Shown: positions 8,329 through 17,269 of the stretch, piece by piece
Layout: each line of letters starts with the position of its first letter
Numbering within the stretch: position 1 is the stretch's first letter
Assembly: GCA_031976225.1 (NCBI GenBank)
Contig: DALYLQ010000028.1
Span: forward strand, 1 to 34,744
Reading direction: 5' to 3'
From: UBA10646 sp003456175
GTDB taxonomy: Bacteria > Bacteroidota > Bacteroidia > Chitinophagales > Chitinophagaceae
DNA length: 34,744 nt
Notes under the pieces: generated by a model
What the model saw: only the letters and a program-made list of their open reading frames with translations
Database searches by the model: none
What the model was told of the DNA's origin: nothing
Made by a program: the position numbers and the translations under genes

Positions 8329-9537
8329 ATGCTAGATAAGATAGAAGACGCCATTGAAGCCATACGCAATGGACAAATGGTGATTGTGGTGGATGACGAA
8401 GACCGCGAAAATGAGGGAGATTTTATCATGGCGGCCAATGCCGTAACCCCCGAGGCCATCAATTTTATGGCCAAAGAAGGTCGTGGACTAATTTGTGTAG
8501 CCTTAACCCAAGAACGTTGTAACGAATTGGCACTCGAACCAATGGTTCGCAGTAACACTTCGCTGCATGAAACAGCATTTACCGTATCTGTAGACCTAAT
8601 TGGCCAAGGTACCACTACGGGTATCAGTGCTCACGATAGAGCCAAAACAATACAAGCATTAGTTAATCCAGATACAAAGCCAAGCGATTTGGCACGCCCC
8701 GGGCATATTTTTCCCCTTATCGCTAAAACCGGTGGTGTTCTTCGTAGAACCGGCCACACAGAGGCAACTGTAGATTTAGCTCGGTTAGCAGGGTTTGAGC
8801 CGGCTGGGGTTTTAGTAGAGGTAATGAATGAAGATGGTACTATGGCTCGCTTACCTCAATTGCAAACCATTGCAGCCAAATTCGGACTGAAAATAATTTC
8901 CATTAAAGACTTAATTGAGTATCGCCTACAACTCGATAGCTTGATTGAAGAAGTGGTGCGTGTGCAAATGCCTACCAAATATGGCAATTTTGAGTTGGTA
9001 AGTTTTAAGGAAAAAAATACTACTAATGAGCATCTAGCATTGGTTAAAGGTACTTGGAACGATGGCGATCCGGTGTTAATTCGGGTGCATAGTAGCTGCT
9101 TCACTGGCGATATTTTGGGCAGTTTACGATGCGATTGTGGTGAACAATTACACAAAGCCATGGAAATGGTAGAGGCGGAAGGAAGCGGTATTATACTTTA
9201 TATGAACCAAGAGGGGAGAGGTATTGGCCTTACCAATAAACTTAAAGCATATAAACTGCAAGAAGAAGGATACGATACGGTAGAAGCCAATTTGAAACTT
9301 GGTTTCGGCATGGATGAGCGAGATTATGGCGTGGGAGCGCAAATACTTCGTTATTTGAAGGCCACCAAATTGCGTTTAATGAGTAACAATCCTAGAAAGC
9401 GAACCGGATTAGCCGGCTACGGGTTAGAAATTGTAGAGGTTGTACCAATTAAAGTTTGTCCGAATCCTCACAATGAAAAGTACTTGCAAACAAAGCGTGA
9501 CAAACTTGGTCATGCTATTTTGAACGAAACGAAATAA
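8329..9537 (+). CDS. ribBA: Bifunctional DHBP synthase / GTP cyclohydrolase II
   Basis: 402 residues with both first-step enzymes of riboflavin synthesis. The N-terminal half (about 1-205) is 3,4-dihydroxy-2-butanone 4-phosphate synthase, with the acidic motif DDEDRENEGDF at 22-32 and RTGHTEATVDLARLAG downstream. The C-terminal half (about 210-402) is GTP cyclohydrolase II. It has the zinc-binding cysteines in SCFTGDILGSLRCDCGEQL near 256, 267 and 269, the MNQEGRGIGL loop, and the NPRKRTGLAGYGLEIVE segment. All key residues are present, so both activities are expected in the cytoplasm. It has its own promoter, and mtaB follows after 54 bp on the same strand. I see no FMN riboswitch upstream. 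Confidence 0.97.
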   Translation: MLDKIEDAIEAIRNGQMVIVVDDEDRENEGDFIMAANAVTPEAINFMAKEGRGLICVALTQERCNELALEPMVRSNTSLHETAFTVSVDLIGQGTTTGISAHDRAKTIQALVNPDTKPSDLARPGHIFPLIAKTGGVLRRTGHTEATVDLARLAGFEPAGVLVEVMNEDGTMARLPQLQTIAAKFGLKIISIKDLIEYRLQLDSLIEEVVRVQMPTKYGNFELVSFKEKNTTNEHLALVKGTWNDGDPVLIRVHSSCFTGDILGSLRCDCGEQLHKAMEMVEAEGSGIILYMNQEGRGIGLTNKLKAYKLQEEGYDTVEANLKLGFGMDERDYGVGAQILRYLKATKLRLMSNNPRKRTGLAGYGLEIVEVVPIKVCPNPHNEKYLQTKRDKLGHAILNETK

Positions 9538-9591
9538 CATTTACGTAAGTAAGGCATACAAAACCTTATCTACTTTGTATTAAACTGATTG

Positions 9592-10878
9592 ATGTACATG
9601 TTGGCCACTGCAAAAAAAACGGTAGCATTTCACACCCTTGGTTGTAAGTTGAACTTTTCTGAAACCAGTACACTTAGTCGCATGCTAGAGGCAGACGGTT
9701 TTGAAAAAAAATCGTTTGATGATGTTGCCGATGTGTATGTTATTAATACTTGCAGTGTTACCGATAATGCCGATAAAGAATGCCGCCAATTAGTACGCCG
9801 TATTCAACGGAAGAGCCCGGAAAGTTTGGTGGTGATTACAGGTTGTTATGCCCAGTTAAAGCCACAAGAAATTGCCTCAATACCTGGTGTAGATTTGGTA
9901 TTAGGTGCTGCCGAAAAATTTAATATCACTAAACATTTGGCGGAATTAAGCAAAGGTGATAGTGCTAAAATTAGTAGTTGTGATATTGATGAAGTATCAG
10001 GCTTTAACAGTAGTTGGAGCATTAACGATAGAACTCGAACTTTTTTGAAAGTTCAAGATGGTTGCGATTATACTTGTAGTTTTTGTACTATACCACAAGC
10101 ACGTGGAAAAAGCCGTAGCGATAGTATCGCGAATGTAGTTGCTAATGCTAAAGCGATTGCCGAAGCAGGTACTAAAGAAATTGTATTAACAGGTGTTAAT
10201 CTTGGAGATTTTGGTAAAGGTGCCGATGGTACCATTAAAAATAAAGGTGCTTTCTACGATTTAATACAAGCACTCGATGAAGTGGAGGGAATAGAACGTT
10301 ATCGTATTAGCAGTATTGAGCCTAATTTGCTTACGCCTGAAATCATTGAATTTGTGCATAAGAGTAATAAGTTTATGCCACATTTTCATATACCGCTGCA
10401 AAGTGGCAACGATACAATGCTTGGCCTCATGCGTAGGCGCTATAAACGCGATTTGTACACCGAAAGGGTTACCATGATTAAATCGCTGATGCCACATTGT
10501 TGTATTGGCGTAGATGTTATTGTTGGGCACCCCGGCGAAACAGATGACCTCTTTAAAGCTACATTCGATTACCTGCACACACTTGATGTTAGCTACCTAC
10601 ACGTATTTACCTATAGTGAAAGGGCTAATACACATGCCTTGAACATTCAACCAGTAGTGCCTCAGCAAATACGTAACGAACGCAATAAGCAACTGCGTAA
10701 CTTGAGCTACATGAAAATGCAATACTTCACGCAACAACATAGCGGTACTACTCGTAACGTTTTGTGGGAAGGCTTCGAAAAAAACGGTATGATGGAGGGC
10801 TACACAGACAACTATATACGTGTTCAAACAGGATATAATGCCAACTTGGCAAACACTATTGCCCCATACGTGGTGTAA
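9592..10878 (+). CDS. mtaB: tRNA t6A37 methylthiotransferase MtaB
   Basis: About 428 residues. A radical-SAM methylthiotransferase that adds a methylthio group to C2 of N6-threonylcarbamoyladenosine-37 in tRNAs reading ANN codons. The N-terminal UPF0004 domain has the three iron-sulfur cysteines in HTLGCKLN (near 18), INTCSVT and TGCYAQ. The radical-SAM CxxxCxxC is in DGCDYTCSFC (from about 157), followed by IPQARGKSRS. A short TRAM-like tail follows near the C-terminus. The HTLGCKLN and INTCSVTDNAD signatures favour MtaB over MiaB or RimO. ATG at 9592 or 9598 is the likely start; a TTG lies just upstream. Confidence 0.93.
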   Translation: MYMLATAKKTVAFHTLGCKLNFSETSTLSRMLEADGFEKKSFDDVADVYVINTCSVTDNADKECRQLVRRIQRKSPESLVVITGCYAQLKPQEIASIPGVDLVLGAAEKFNITKHLAELSKGDSAKISSCDIDEVSGFNSSWSINDRTRTFLKVQDGCDYTCSFCTIPQARGKSRSDSIANVVANAKAIAEAGTKEIVLTGVNLGDFGKGADGTIKNKGAFYDLIQALDEVEGIERYRISSIEPNLLTPEIIEFVHKSNKFMPHFHIPLQSGNDTMLGLMRRRYKRDLYTERVTMIKSLMPHCCIGVDVIVGHPGETDDLFKATFDYLHTLDVSYLHVFTYSERANTHALNIQPVVPQQIRNERNKQLRNLSYMKMQYFTQQHSGTTRNVLWEGFEKNGMMEGYTDNYIRVQTGYNANLANTIAPYVV

Positions 10879-11040
10879 CACTTAGTGCTATTTTACTGCA
10901 TGGGCAGCGCTTTTGCTGTTCTTATTGCCTAAGCATAAATAAATTAGTAGCTGACAAAATAGTACCATAGTACGAAACGTTGTAAGCTAGGTACAGTTAT
11001 TGTTTATATGTACCTTGTATTTGTTTTAGTTGAAAAAAGA

Positions 11041-11046
11041 AGGAGG
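11041..11046 (+). promoter_or_regulatory. Strong Shine-Dalgarno sequence
   Basis: AGGAGG lies 6 nt before the ATG at 11053. Nearly all other genes in this window lack such a site, as is usual in Bacteroidota, so it stands out and supports this start. The 174-bp gap before it (10879-11052) shows no gene or clear terminator. Confidence 0.65.
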
Positions 11047-11052
11047 TAAGCG

Positions 11053-11337
11053 ATGTTCGAGTTTAAACTATTAGAGCCTGGTTGTTATTATGTAGTACAA
11101 GAAAAGCAAGATGGACCTCTTTCACTCATGAAAGTACAAATGGTTACTGACCACTGTGTATTACTCATACATTATGGACCAGACTTTGAACTGCAAGAAT
11201 GGCGACGAAAAAATGATATGTTACATGATATTGTTGAATGCCTCGAGGATGCAAAAGCAAATATGTGGCGTTCGTTCTATCGTAACCCCAGCGAATTTGA
11301 TTTTGAAACAGATGATGAAGATGATGATAAAATGTAA
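11053..11337 (+). CDS. Small acidic cytoplasmic protein, unknown function
   Basis: 94 residues, no signal peptide or membrane helix. The N-terminal two thirds reads like a compact alpha/beta domain (FKLLEPGCYYVVQEK, VTDHCVLLIHYGPDFELQEW). The C-terminus is a highly acidic tail (FDFETDDEDDDKM). I do not recognise the family. It has an unusually strong Shine-Dalgarno sequence and is followed after 6 nt by a 96-codon gene on the same strand, so the two are probably co-transcribed. A shared terminator lies beyond the second gene. Confidence 0.75.
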   Translation: MFEFKLLEPGCYYVVQEKQDGPLSLMKVQMVTDHCVLLIHYGPDFELQEWRRKNDMLHDIVECLEDAKANMWRSFYRNPSEFDFETDDEDDDKM

Positions 11338-11343
11338 TTAACT

Positions 11344-11634
11344 ATGAGCAAGTTTCAGGCAATCGTACATTTTGAAATGACAGATGAGTTCATGCAACTG
11401 ATACCGCCGCATAGAACTTATATCAACTACCTTATCAATAAGGGTATTATAGATAGCTATGCTGTAAGTATGGAAACCCAAACCTGCTGGATTACATTCA
11501 ATGCAGTTAACAAAGAAGAAGTAGATACCTACTTGGTTAAAAGTCCGTTGTATAAGTTCTGGACTTATGAAATAGAATCACTATTTGTATACGATAGTCA
11601 AATGTATCGCTTACCAAGTTTGCAATTGAACTAA
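11344..11634 (+). CDS. Small protein, possibly of dimeric alpha-beta barrel fold
   Basis: 96 residues. The pattern FQAIVHFEMTDEFMQLIPPHRTYINYLINKGIIDSYAVS, then a beta strand (TCWITFNAV) and NKEEVDTYLVKSPLYKFWTYEIESL, resembles small dimeric alpha+beta barrel proteins such as the YciI or muconolactone-isomerase-like families. In these, a helix after the first strand reads distance to a threshold and the final strand carries a conserved hydrophobic pattern. The assignment is by pattern only and the ligand is unknown. It forms a two-gene unit with the acidic 94-residue protein. Its stop codon directly precedes a copy of the dispersed repeat. Confidence 0.75.
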   Translation: MSKFQAIVHFEMTDEFMQLIPPHRTYINYLINKGIIDSYAVSMETQTCWITFNAVNKEEVDTYLVKSPLYKFWTYEIESLFVYDSQMYRLPSLQLN

Positions 11635-11649
11635 CATTTACCGTAAGGT
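11635..11649 (-). repeat. Dispersed repeat ACCTTACGGTAAATGA, minus copy
   Basis: CATTTACCGTAAGGT, right after the stop codon of the 96-residue protein gene. Together with the copy at 11707 it brackets a terminator. Confidence 0.9.
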
Positions 11650-11658
11650 TTCTTAAAC

Positions 11659-11693
11659 AACAAAAGGGTTAGCTAACAGCTAACCCTTTTGTT
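11659..11693. terminator. Bidirectional terminator between convergent genes
   Basis: A perfect 16-bp stem (AACAAAAGGGTTAGCT with its complement) with a 3-nt loop. It has A-runs on the left and T-runs on the right, so it can stop transcription from both the 96-residue protein gene and argS. Confidence 0.9.
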
Positions 11694-11706
11694 ATAAAAT
11701 ACTACT

Positions 11707-11720
11707 ACCTTACGGTAAAT
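11707..11720 (+). repeat. Dispersed repeat, plus copy
   Basis: ACCTTACGGTAAAT, 14 bases just downstream of argS (its 3' side). It is inverted relative to the copy at 11635, with the terminator between them. Confidence 0.88.
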
Positions 11721-11733
11721 ATTGATATCAATA

Positions 11734-13629
11734 TTACATGCGTTCAGGTACTTGAATACCCAGCATGTGCATTGCATTTTTAAGCGTTGTTGCAGTAAGT
11801 GTTGCTAGCTGTAATCGAAGTGTTTTTTTAGCATCGCTTTCTGCATTGCTGATAGAATGTTGTGCGTAAAAGCTATTGAAAGTTTGTGCAAGCGTAAATG
11901 CAAAATGAGCAATCTTGCTAGGGTCGTGTTCTTGTGCGGCCTCTTGTATTACGCTTGGGAAAGTTTCAAGTTGAACAGCCAAAGCCTTTTCAAGTGGTAG
12001 TAAAGATTTGTCGGCAGTATTATTTGTAGCTACAGCATCGCCAGCCTTTCGTAAAATGCTCTTGATGCGTGCATGTGTGTATTGAATGAATGGTCCTGTG
12101 AAGCCTTGCATTTCAATACTTTCTTCGGGGTTGAATATAATTTTTTTCTTAGGGTCTACACGTAGTAAGAAAAATTTTAAAGCACCTAAGCCAATCATAT
12201 GATAAAGTGCTTGCAATTCTTCAGTAGTAAAGTCGTCTACTTTGCCGAGTTCTCTTGTTTTTGCCTCAGCAATAGCAATCATTTCAGCTACTAAATCGTC
12301 TGCATCAACAACGGTACCTTCTCTGCTCTTCATTTTACCGGAAGGTAATTCTACCATACCATAACTTAAATGATAAATACCATCGGCACTTGGTAAGCCT
12401 AGTTTTTGACAAATAAGTTTGAGTACTTTAAAGTGGTAGTTCTGTTCATCGCCAACTACATAAATGCTTTCGTTACAACTGTATTGTTGTTGCTTCAGTT
12501 CCGCTAAGCCAATATCTTGTGTAATATATACCGATGTACCATCTTTTCTGCGAACTAGTTTTTCATCGAGGCCGTCTGCAGTTAAGTCAATCCAAACGCT
12601 ACCATCTTCTTTTGTATAAAATACACCTTTAGCTAAACCCTGTTCTACTAAATCTTTACCAAGCAGATAGGTATTGCTTTCGTAATAAGTAGTGTCAAAA
12701 TCGCTGCCAATGGTTTTGTAGGTAGCTTCAAAGCCATCGTATACCCATTGATTCATGGTTTTCCATAATTCAATTACCTCAGGCTTGCCTGCTTCCCAAT
12801 CAATGAGCATTTGCCTTACTTCTTGCATAATGGCAGTACTGTTACGAGCAATTTCTTTGATGGCCGCTTTTATTTCTGCACGTTTATCTACCGTAAGCGT
12901 ATCTTCTTGTAGTTTTTGATGTAGTTGCGTAGCTTTTATTGCATCGCTTTCATTAACCATACTAGTATCGCCATTTTCAATGGCAACAATAATGGGCTCA
13001 CTCTCGGCCTTAAGTGCATTTTCAAAACGAACATAATAGTCGCCAACTAACTTATCGCCTTTGGTATTAGTGCTTGTTGGTGTAGCACCATTGCCAAATT
13101 TTTGCCAGGCAAGCATGCTCTTGCAAATATGCACACCACGGTCGTTCACTACACAAGTTTTCACCACATCGTTACCAGCAAATTTTAGAATTTCGGCGGT
13201 ACTCCAACCAACAAAGTTGTTACGTAAGTGACCAAGGTGTAATGGTTTGTTCGTGTTCGGACTACTATACTCAACCATTACCTTATTGTTTGTAGCACTC
13301 CACTTTCCGTAGCTTTCGTTGTTGGCAGCAACCGAAATTAAGTTAAGCCAATAACTATCTGCAATCGTAATATTTAGAAAACCTTTAATGAGGTTGTAGC
13401 TTACGCAAATGTTGTTGTAGTTTGTTGTTAGGTACTCGCCTAAAGCATTACCAACCGTATCGGGGTTTTGTTTTAACTGCTTTACAAATGCAAATAATAC
13501 GATGGTATAATCGCCTTCAAACTCTGGCTTGGTGGCATTAATAGCTATTTGCGTAAGCGGAAGATCAATATTATAAATTGCTTTAACAGCTTGTTGTGTT
13601 GCTTGTTGTAATTGTTGTGTAATGCTCAT
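11734..13629 (-). CDS. argS: Arginyl-tRNA synthetase
   Basis: 631 residues, a class I aminoacyl-tRNA synthetase that charges tRNA-Arg. Order: an N-terminal additional domain typical of ArgRS (FEGDYTIVLFAFVKQ, about 1-100), then YSSPNTNKPLHLGHLRNN containing the HIGH-type motif near 131-139. The catalytic Rossmann domain follows, with KMKSREGTVVDADDL near 431 in the KMSKS position, and then a C-terminal DALR-type anticodon-binding domain (FIQYTHARIKSILRK onward) ending LGIQVPERM, the usual ArgRS terminus. Length and motifs are normal. mfd ends 34 nt upstream on the same strand, so the two may share a transcript. Confidence 0.97.
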   Translation of the reverse strand: MSITQQLQQATQQAVKAIYNIDLPLTQIAINATKPEFEGDYTIVLFAFVKQLKQNPDTVGNALGEYLTTNYNNICVSYNLIKGFLNITIADSYWLNLISVAANNESYGKWSATNNKVMVEYSSPNTNKPLHLGHLRNNFVGWSTAEILKFAGNDVVKTCVVNDRGVHICKSMLAWQKFGNGATPTSTNTKGDKLVGDYYVRFENALKAESEPIIVAIENGDTSMVNESDAIKATQLHQKLQEDTLTVDKRAEIKAAIKEIARNSTAIMQEVRQMLIDWEAGKPEVIELWKTMNQWVYDGFEATYKTIGSDFDTTYYESNTYLLGKDLVEQGLAKGVFYTKEDGSVWIDLTADGLDEKLVRRKDGTSVYITQDIGLAELKQQQYSCNESIYVVGDEQNYHFKVLKLICQKLGLPSADGIYHLSYGMVELPSGKMKSREGTVVDADDLVAEMIAIAEAKTRELGKVDDFTTEELQALYHMIGLGALKFFLLRVDPKKKIIFNPEESIEMQGFTGPFIQYTHARIKSILRKAGDAVATNNTADKSLLPLEKALAVQLETFPSVIQEAAQEHDPSKIAHFAFTLAQTFNSFYAQHSISNAESDAKKTLRLQLATLTATTLKNAMHMLGIQVPERM

Positions 13630-13662
13630 AAATAATGTAATGGTGTGCGAAAGTACAAAGTT

Positions 13663-16600
13663 TTATATGGCTTCGGCAGAGATGGCAGTAGTACCTTGCG
13701 GTAAAACAGCACGCTCCATTTGTTGAAGAAAGCGAAGCATAGCTTCCATCCCTTTTATATCTTCTACTACCAATAAGAAGTTTTTTCCTGCTTGTTTTAA
13801 GCGAGCTTTATTAGTACCTGTTTGCAGATATTGTAAAATATTTTTGAATAAGTCGCTTTCAAAGTAAGGACTATCGTTTTTATTAATAAAGTAACAACGA
13901 AGTGTATTTTCCTTCAAAGCCATTTTTTCAAAACCAAGCTTAATAGCACTCCAGCGGCAGCGTACTGTTGTAAACAAATCTTCTACTTCTAGCGGAATAT
14001 TACCGAAGCGGTCTTGCATTTCGTTATGAAACTGCGTAAGTGTTGTTTCGTCTTCACAGTTATCTAAACGCGTATACAAGCTTAAACGTTCTGTAATACT
14101 TTCTACATAGCTGTCGGGTATTAGTATTTCAAGATCCGTATCAATAGTACAGTCATTCACGTAATCGTCTTGCTTACTTATTTCTTCCTTAAATAAATCT
14201 TTGAAACTGGTACGTTTTAGTTCTTTAATAGCTTCCTCCAAAATTTTTTGATACATCTCAAACCCAATTTCAGCCATAAAGCCGGTTTGTTCGCCTCCAA
14301 GTAAGTTGCCTGCCCCGCGTATATCTAAGTCTCGCATAGCAATTTGAAAGCCACTTCCTAAATCTGTGAATTGTTCTAAGGTTTGTAAGCGTTTTCTACT
14401 ATCGTTTGGTAGCGTACTCATAGGTGGCGCTAATAAATAGCAGAATGCTTTTTTATTACTTCTGCCCACACGGCCACGTAATTGGTGTAAATCGCTCAAG
14501 CCAAAGTGGTGTGCATTATTAACGATGATGGTATTCACATTGGCAATGTCTACACCACTTTCAACAATATTGGTACAAACGAGTACATCGTATTTGCGTT
14601 CTACGAAATCTAAAATTTTCTCTTCTAATTCATGGCCTTCCATTTGCCCATGGGCATAACTAATGTTAAGGTCTGGGCACCAAGCATTAATCATAGCTGC
14701 CATTTCAGGTAAGCCTTGCACCCGATTGTGAATAAAGAATACTTGACCACCTCTGTTGGTTTCAAAATAAATAGCATCTCTAATGGTATCTTCATTAAAT
14801 ACACCTACCTCTGTTTGAATAGGCTGCCTATTGGGTGGTGGTGTGTTGATGATACTTAAATCTCTGGCACCCATCAAACTAAATTGTAATGTACGGGGTA
14901 TTGGTGTAGCCGTTAATGTTAAACAATCAATGGTAGCACGAAGTGTTTTCAGTTTTTCTTTATGTGCTACACCAAATTTTTGTTCTTCATCAATTACCAT
15001 TAGGCCTAGGTCTTTGAACTTAACTTCTTTTCCTAATAGACCATGCGTACCAACAATAATATCAATTTGCCCTTTCGCCAGTTTTTCTAAAGTGGTCTTT
15101 TTTTCTTTTGCACTTTTAAAACGATTGATATAATCCACGGTTACCGGAAAATCCTTAAGTCGGTCCTTGAAGGTTTTATAGTGCTGAAAAGCCAGAATGG
15201 TTGTAGGCACCAATATGGCCGCCTGCTTTCCGTCAACCACTGATTTAAAAGCAGCGCGAATGGCTACTTCTGTTTTACCAAAGCCAACATCACCACACAC
15301 TAACCGGTCCATAGGGCTATTGCTTTCCATATCTCGCTTAACATCGGCCGTTGCTTTTGCTTGGTCGGGAGTATCTTCATAAATGAAGCTAGCTTCAAGT
15401 TCGGTTTGCATATAGTTGTCGGGGTTGTATGCGAAACCTTCTTGTGCCTTTCGTTGTGCGTATAGTTTAATTAGGTCGAAAGCAATTTCTTTAACCTTCG
15501 TTTTTGTTTTTTCTTTGAGCTTGCTCCAAACATCGCTACCTAGTTTATTGATTTTAGGTTGTGTACCTTCTTTGCCTGTATACTTTGAAATTTTATGGAG
15601 TGAATTAATATTTACGTACAGTATATCACTGTCTTTATAAATAATTCTAACGGCTTCTTGCAGCTTACCATTCACTTCAATTTTTTGCAAGCCACTATAT
15701 GTTCCTACACCATGGTCAATATGTGTTACATAATCGCCGGGTTGCAAGTCGCGAAGTGTTTTTAACGTTAAGGCTTTACTTTTATTAAAGGCTTGCTTAA
15801 CCTTATACTTATGGTAGCGTTGAAAAATTTGGTGGTCGGTGTAGCATACCACTTTAATATCGTTATCAATAAAGCCTTCGTGAATGCTTGTAGCAACTGG
15901 GGTGAATTGAATTTCTGTTTTTAAATCTGTAAAAATGGAGTGCAGGCGTTCTAATTGCTTTGCTTGTTCAGCAAAAAGATAAATATGATATCCTTTTGCT
16001 TCATACTCTTTTAAGTTTTTAATTAGCAGGTCGAATTGCCTGTTAAACGAGGGCTGGGGTTGTGTATTAAATGCAATTTCATAGTTGGCTATGTGTGCTC
16101 TAAAACCAAACTCAACGGTATGAAACTGTTGCAGCTGCCGCTCAGTTGTTGCAGCTGGTACAATATCTTGTAAAGAAATATTTTTTAGAATTTTTGTTTC
16201 ATCCTCATCGTCGTCAGGTTCAGTTGTAACTAAACCATCGGCAACACGTTGCAAATACAGGCCAAGGTCTTCTTCTTGTACTTCAATTTTTTCTTTGATT
16301 ACATCCCAATCTTTTAACCATACAACGGTATGTTCAGGAAGAAATTCTAAGAGGGTTACTTTTTCGCCACTATCAAACTGCGTTTCAACGTTAGGGATAA
16401 TGCTTATTTGTAATAATCTGCGTTCACTTAACTGACTTTCTGGGTCGAAAATGCGAATACTATCTACCTCGTTGCCAAATAATTCAATACGATAAGGCTT
16501 TTCATTGCCAAAAGAGTAGATGTCTAAAATGCCCCCCCTTACGGCAAATTGGCCAGGCTCGTACACAAAATCAGTACGAACAAAGCCATACATTACAAAC

Positions 16601-17136
16601 AACTCTAACAAGCCATCGAGGTTAATGGTGTCGTTAGCTTTTATTTGAATAATGTTATCACTTAAAGTACTTGGCAACACTACTTTTTCGAATAGTGCCT
16701 CCGGATAAGTAATGATAATTTTTCGATGCCCACCTCTCGAAAGTTTTGTAAGTGCCTCTGTACGTAGCATTACATTGCTACTGTTCAATAACTTAAAATT
16801 CTTTCGATTTTTAAACGATGCCGGAAAGTAAAACAAGTCTAATGCACTGGTAATATTTTCCACTGTGTTATGAAAATAGGCAGCTTCTTCAGCATCATTC
16901 AAAACTACTAAATGGTTAAGGCCAGCATCTGTCCAGTCATTACCAAGCACATGCGATGCCGTACCATCGGGGTTGTGTTGGCTGCCTAAAAATAAGGCTG
17001 CTAATACCTGTTCTACGCTTGAGCCTGCAAGGTTAGTAAGGTATATATGTTGCTTGTCTGCATAAAGCAGTTGGCCCGCAAGCTGTTGCAGGCGGGGGTT
17101 GCGTTGGTATTGCTCCAGTAATTGCTGTAAGTTCAT
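13663..17136 (-). CDS. mfd: Transcription-repair coupling factor
   Basis: 1157 residues. Mfd displaces RNA polymerase stalled at DNA lesions and recruits UvrA. The order matches the family: N-terminal UvrB-homology part (about 1-330, FYFPASFKNRKNFK, PGQFAVRGGILDIYSFG); an RNA-polymerase-interacting domain (about 460-530, LQPGDYVTHIDHGVGTYSGL); then a RecG-like translocase with Walker A GDVGFGKTE near 615 and DEEQKFG near 715, plus QLRGRVGRSNKKAFCYLL in motif VI; then a C-terminal TRCF domain (from about 1000). The start is supported by a -7 box 10 bp upstream. Two positions nearly match the dispersed repeat (13693 and 16543). Confidence 0.97.
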   Translation of the reverse strand: MNLQQLLEQYQRNPRLQQLAGQLLYADKQHIYLTNLAGSSVEQVLAALFLGSQHNPDGTASHVLGNDWTDAGLNHLVVLNDAEEAAYFHNTVENITSALDLFYFPASFKNRKNFKLLNSSNVMLRTEALTKLSRGGHRKIIITYPEALFEKVVLPSTLSDNIIQIKANDTINLDGLLELFVMYGFVRTDFVYEPGQFAVRGGILDIYSFGNEKPYRIELFGNEVDSIRIFDPESQLSERRLLQISIIPNVETQFDSGEKVTLLEFLPEHTVVWLKDWDVIKEKIEVQEEDLGLYLQRVADGLVTTEPDDDEDETKILKNISLQDIVPAATTERQLQQFHTVEFGFRAHIANYEIAFNTQPQPSFNRQFDLLIKNLKEYEAKGYHIYLFAEQAKQLERLHSIFTDLKTEIQFTPVATSIHEGFIDNDIKVVCYTDHQIFQRYHKYKVKQAFNKSKALTLKTLRDLQPGDYVTHIDHGVGTYSGLQKIEVNGKLQEAVRIIYKDSDILYVNINSLHKISKYTGKEGTQPKINKLGSDVWSKLKEKTKTKVKEIAFDLIKLYAQRKAQEGFAYNPDNYMQTELEASFIYEDTPDQAKATADVKRDMESNSPMDRLVCGDVGFGKTEVAIRAAFKSVVDGKQAAILVPTTILAFQHYKTFKDRLKDFPVTVDYINRFKSAKEKKTTLEKLAKGQIDIIVGTHGLLGKEVKFKDLGLMVIDEEQKFGVAHKEKLKTLRATIDCLTLTATPIPRTLQFSLMGARDLSIINTPPPNRQPIQTEVGVFNEDTIRDAIYFETNRGGQVFFIHNRVQGLPEMAAMINAWCPDLNISYAHGQMEGHELEEKILDFVERKYDVLVCTNIVESGVDIANVNTIIVNNAHHFGLSDLHQLRGRVGRSNKKAFCYLLAPPMSTLPNDSRKRLQTLEQFTDLGSGFQIAMRDLDIRGAGNLLGGEQTGFMAEIGFEMYQKILEEAIKELKRTSFKDLFKEEISKQDDYVNDCTIDTDLEILIPDSYVESITERLSLYTRLDNCEDETTLTQFHNEMQDRFGNIPLEVEDLFTTVRCRWSAIKLGFEKMALKENTLRCYFINKNDSPYFESDLFKNILQYLQTGTNKARLKQAGKNFLLVVEDIKGMEAMLRFLQQMERAVLPQGTTAISAEAI

Positions 17137-17145
17137 AGTCCGTTA

Positions 17146-17153
17146 CAAAGATA
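17146..17153 (-). promoter_or_regulatory. Probable -7 box of mfd
   Basis: TATCTTTG on the minus strand, a perfect TAnnTTTG, ending 10 bp before the mfd ATG. No clear TTG is at the expected -33 distance, and the implied leader would be very short. Confidence 0.42.
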
Positions 17154-17199
17154 ACAACTCACAAGCCGTTGGGTTGGCGAATTGATGTAGATATAATAA

Positions 17200-17215
17200 A
17201 CCTTACGGTAAATGA
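17200..17215 (+). repeat. Dispersed repeat, left arm of hairpin
   Basis: Full 16-mer ACCTTACGGTAAATGA, the plus-oriented half of the inverted pair. Confidence 0.92.
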
Positions 17216-17225
17216 ATGACGCAAC

Positions 17226-17241
17226 TCATTTACCGTAAGGT
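17226..17241 (-). repeat. Dispersed repeat, right arm of hairpin
   Basis: Full 16-mer in minus orientation, 10 nt after the left arm. Confidence 0.92.
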
Positions 17242-17269
17242 GAACTTATTTAAAACTATTATGCTAGTG

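Larger units (their letters stand above)
17200..17241 (-). terminator. Hairpin made of two inverted dispersed repeats, terminator-like
   Basis: ACCTTACGGTAAATGA (17200-17215) and its perfect complement (17226-17241) form a 16-bp stem with a 10-nt loop. On the minus strand the stem is followed by TTTATTATAT, so it can terminate transcription of the amidotransferase gene that ends at 17270. It is the only terminator-like structure in the gap before mfd. Confidence 0.7.

Noticed and set aside
8277..8615. 112-codon minus-strand frame over the ribBA start
   Set aside because: Overlaps the promoter and the conserved DHBP synthase region; no homology pattern.
12334..12352. TTTTACCGGAAGGTAA in argS as a repeat copy
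   Set aside because: It encodes the conserved KMKS-preceding LPSGKMKS; mismatches lie in the core, so ordinary coding constraint explains it.
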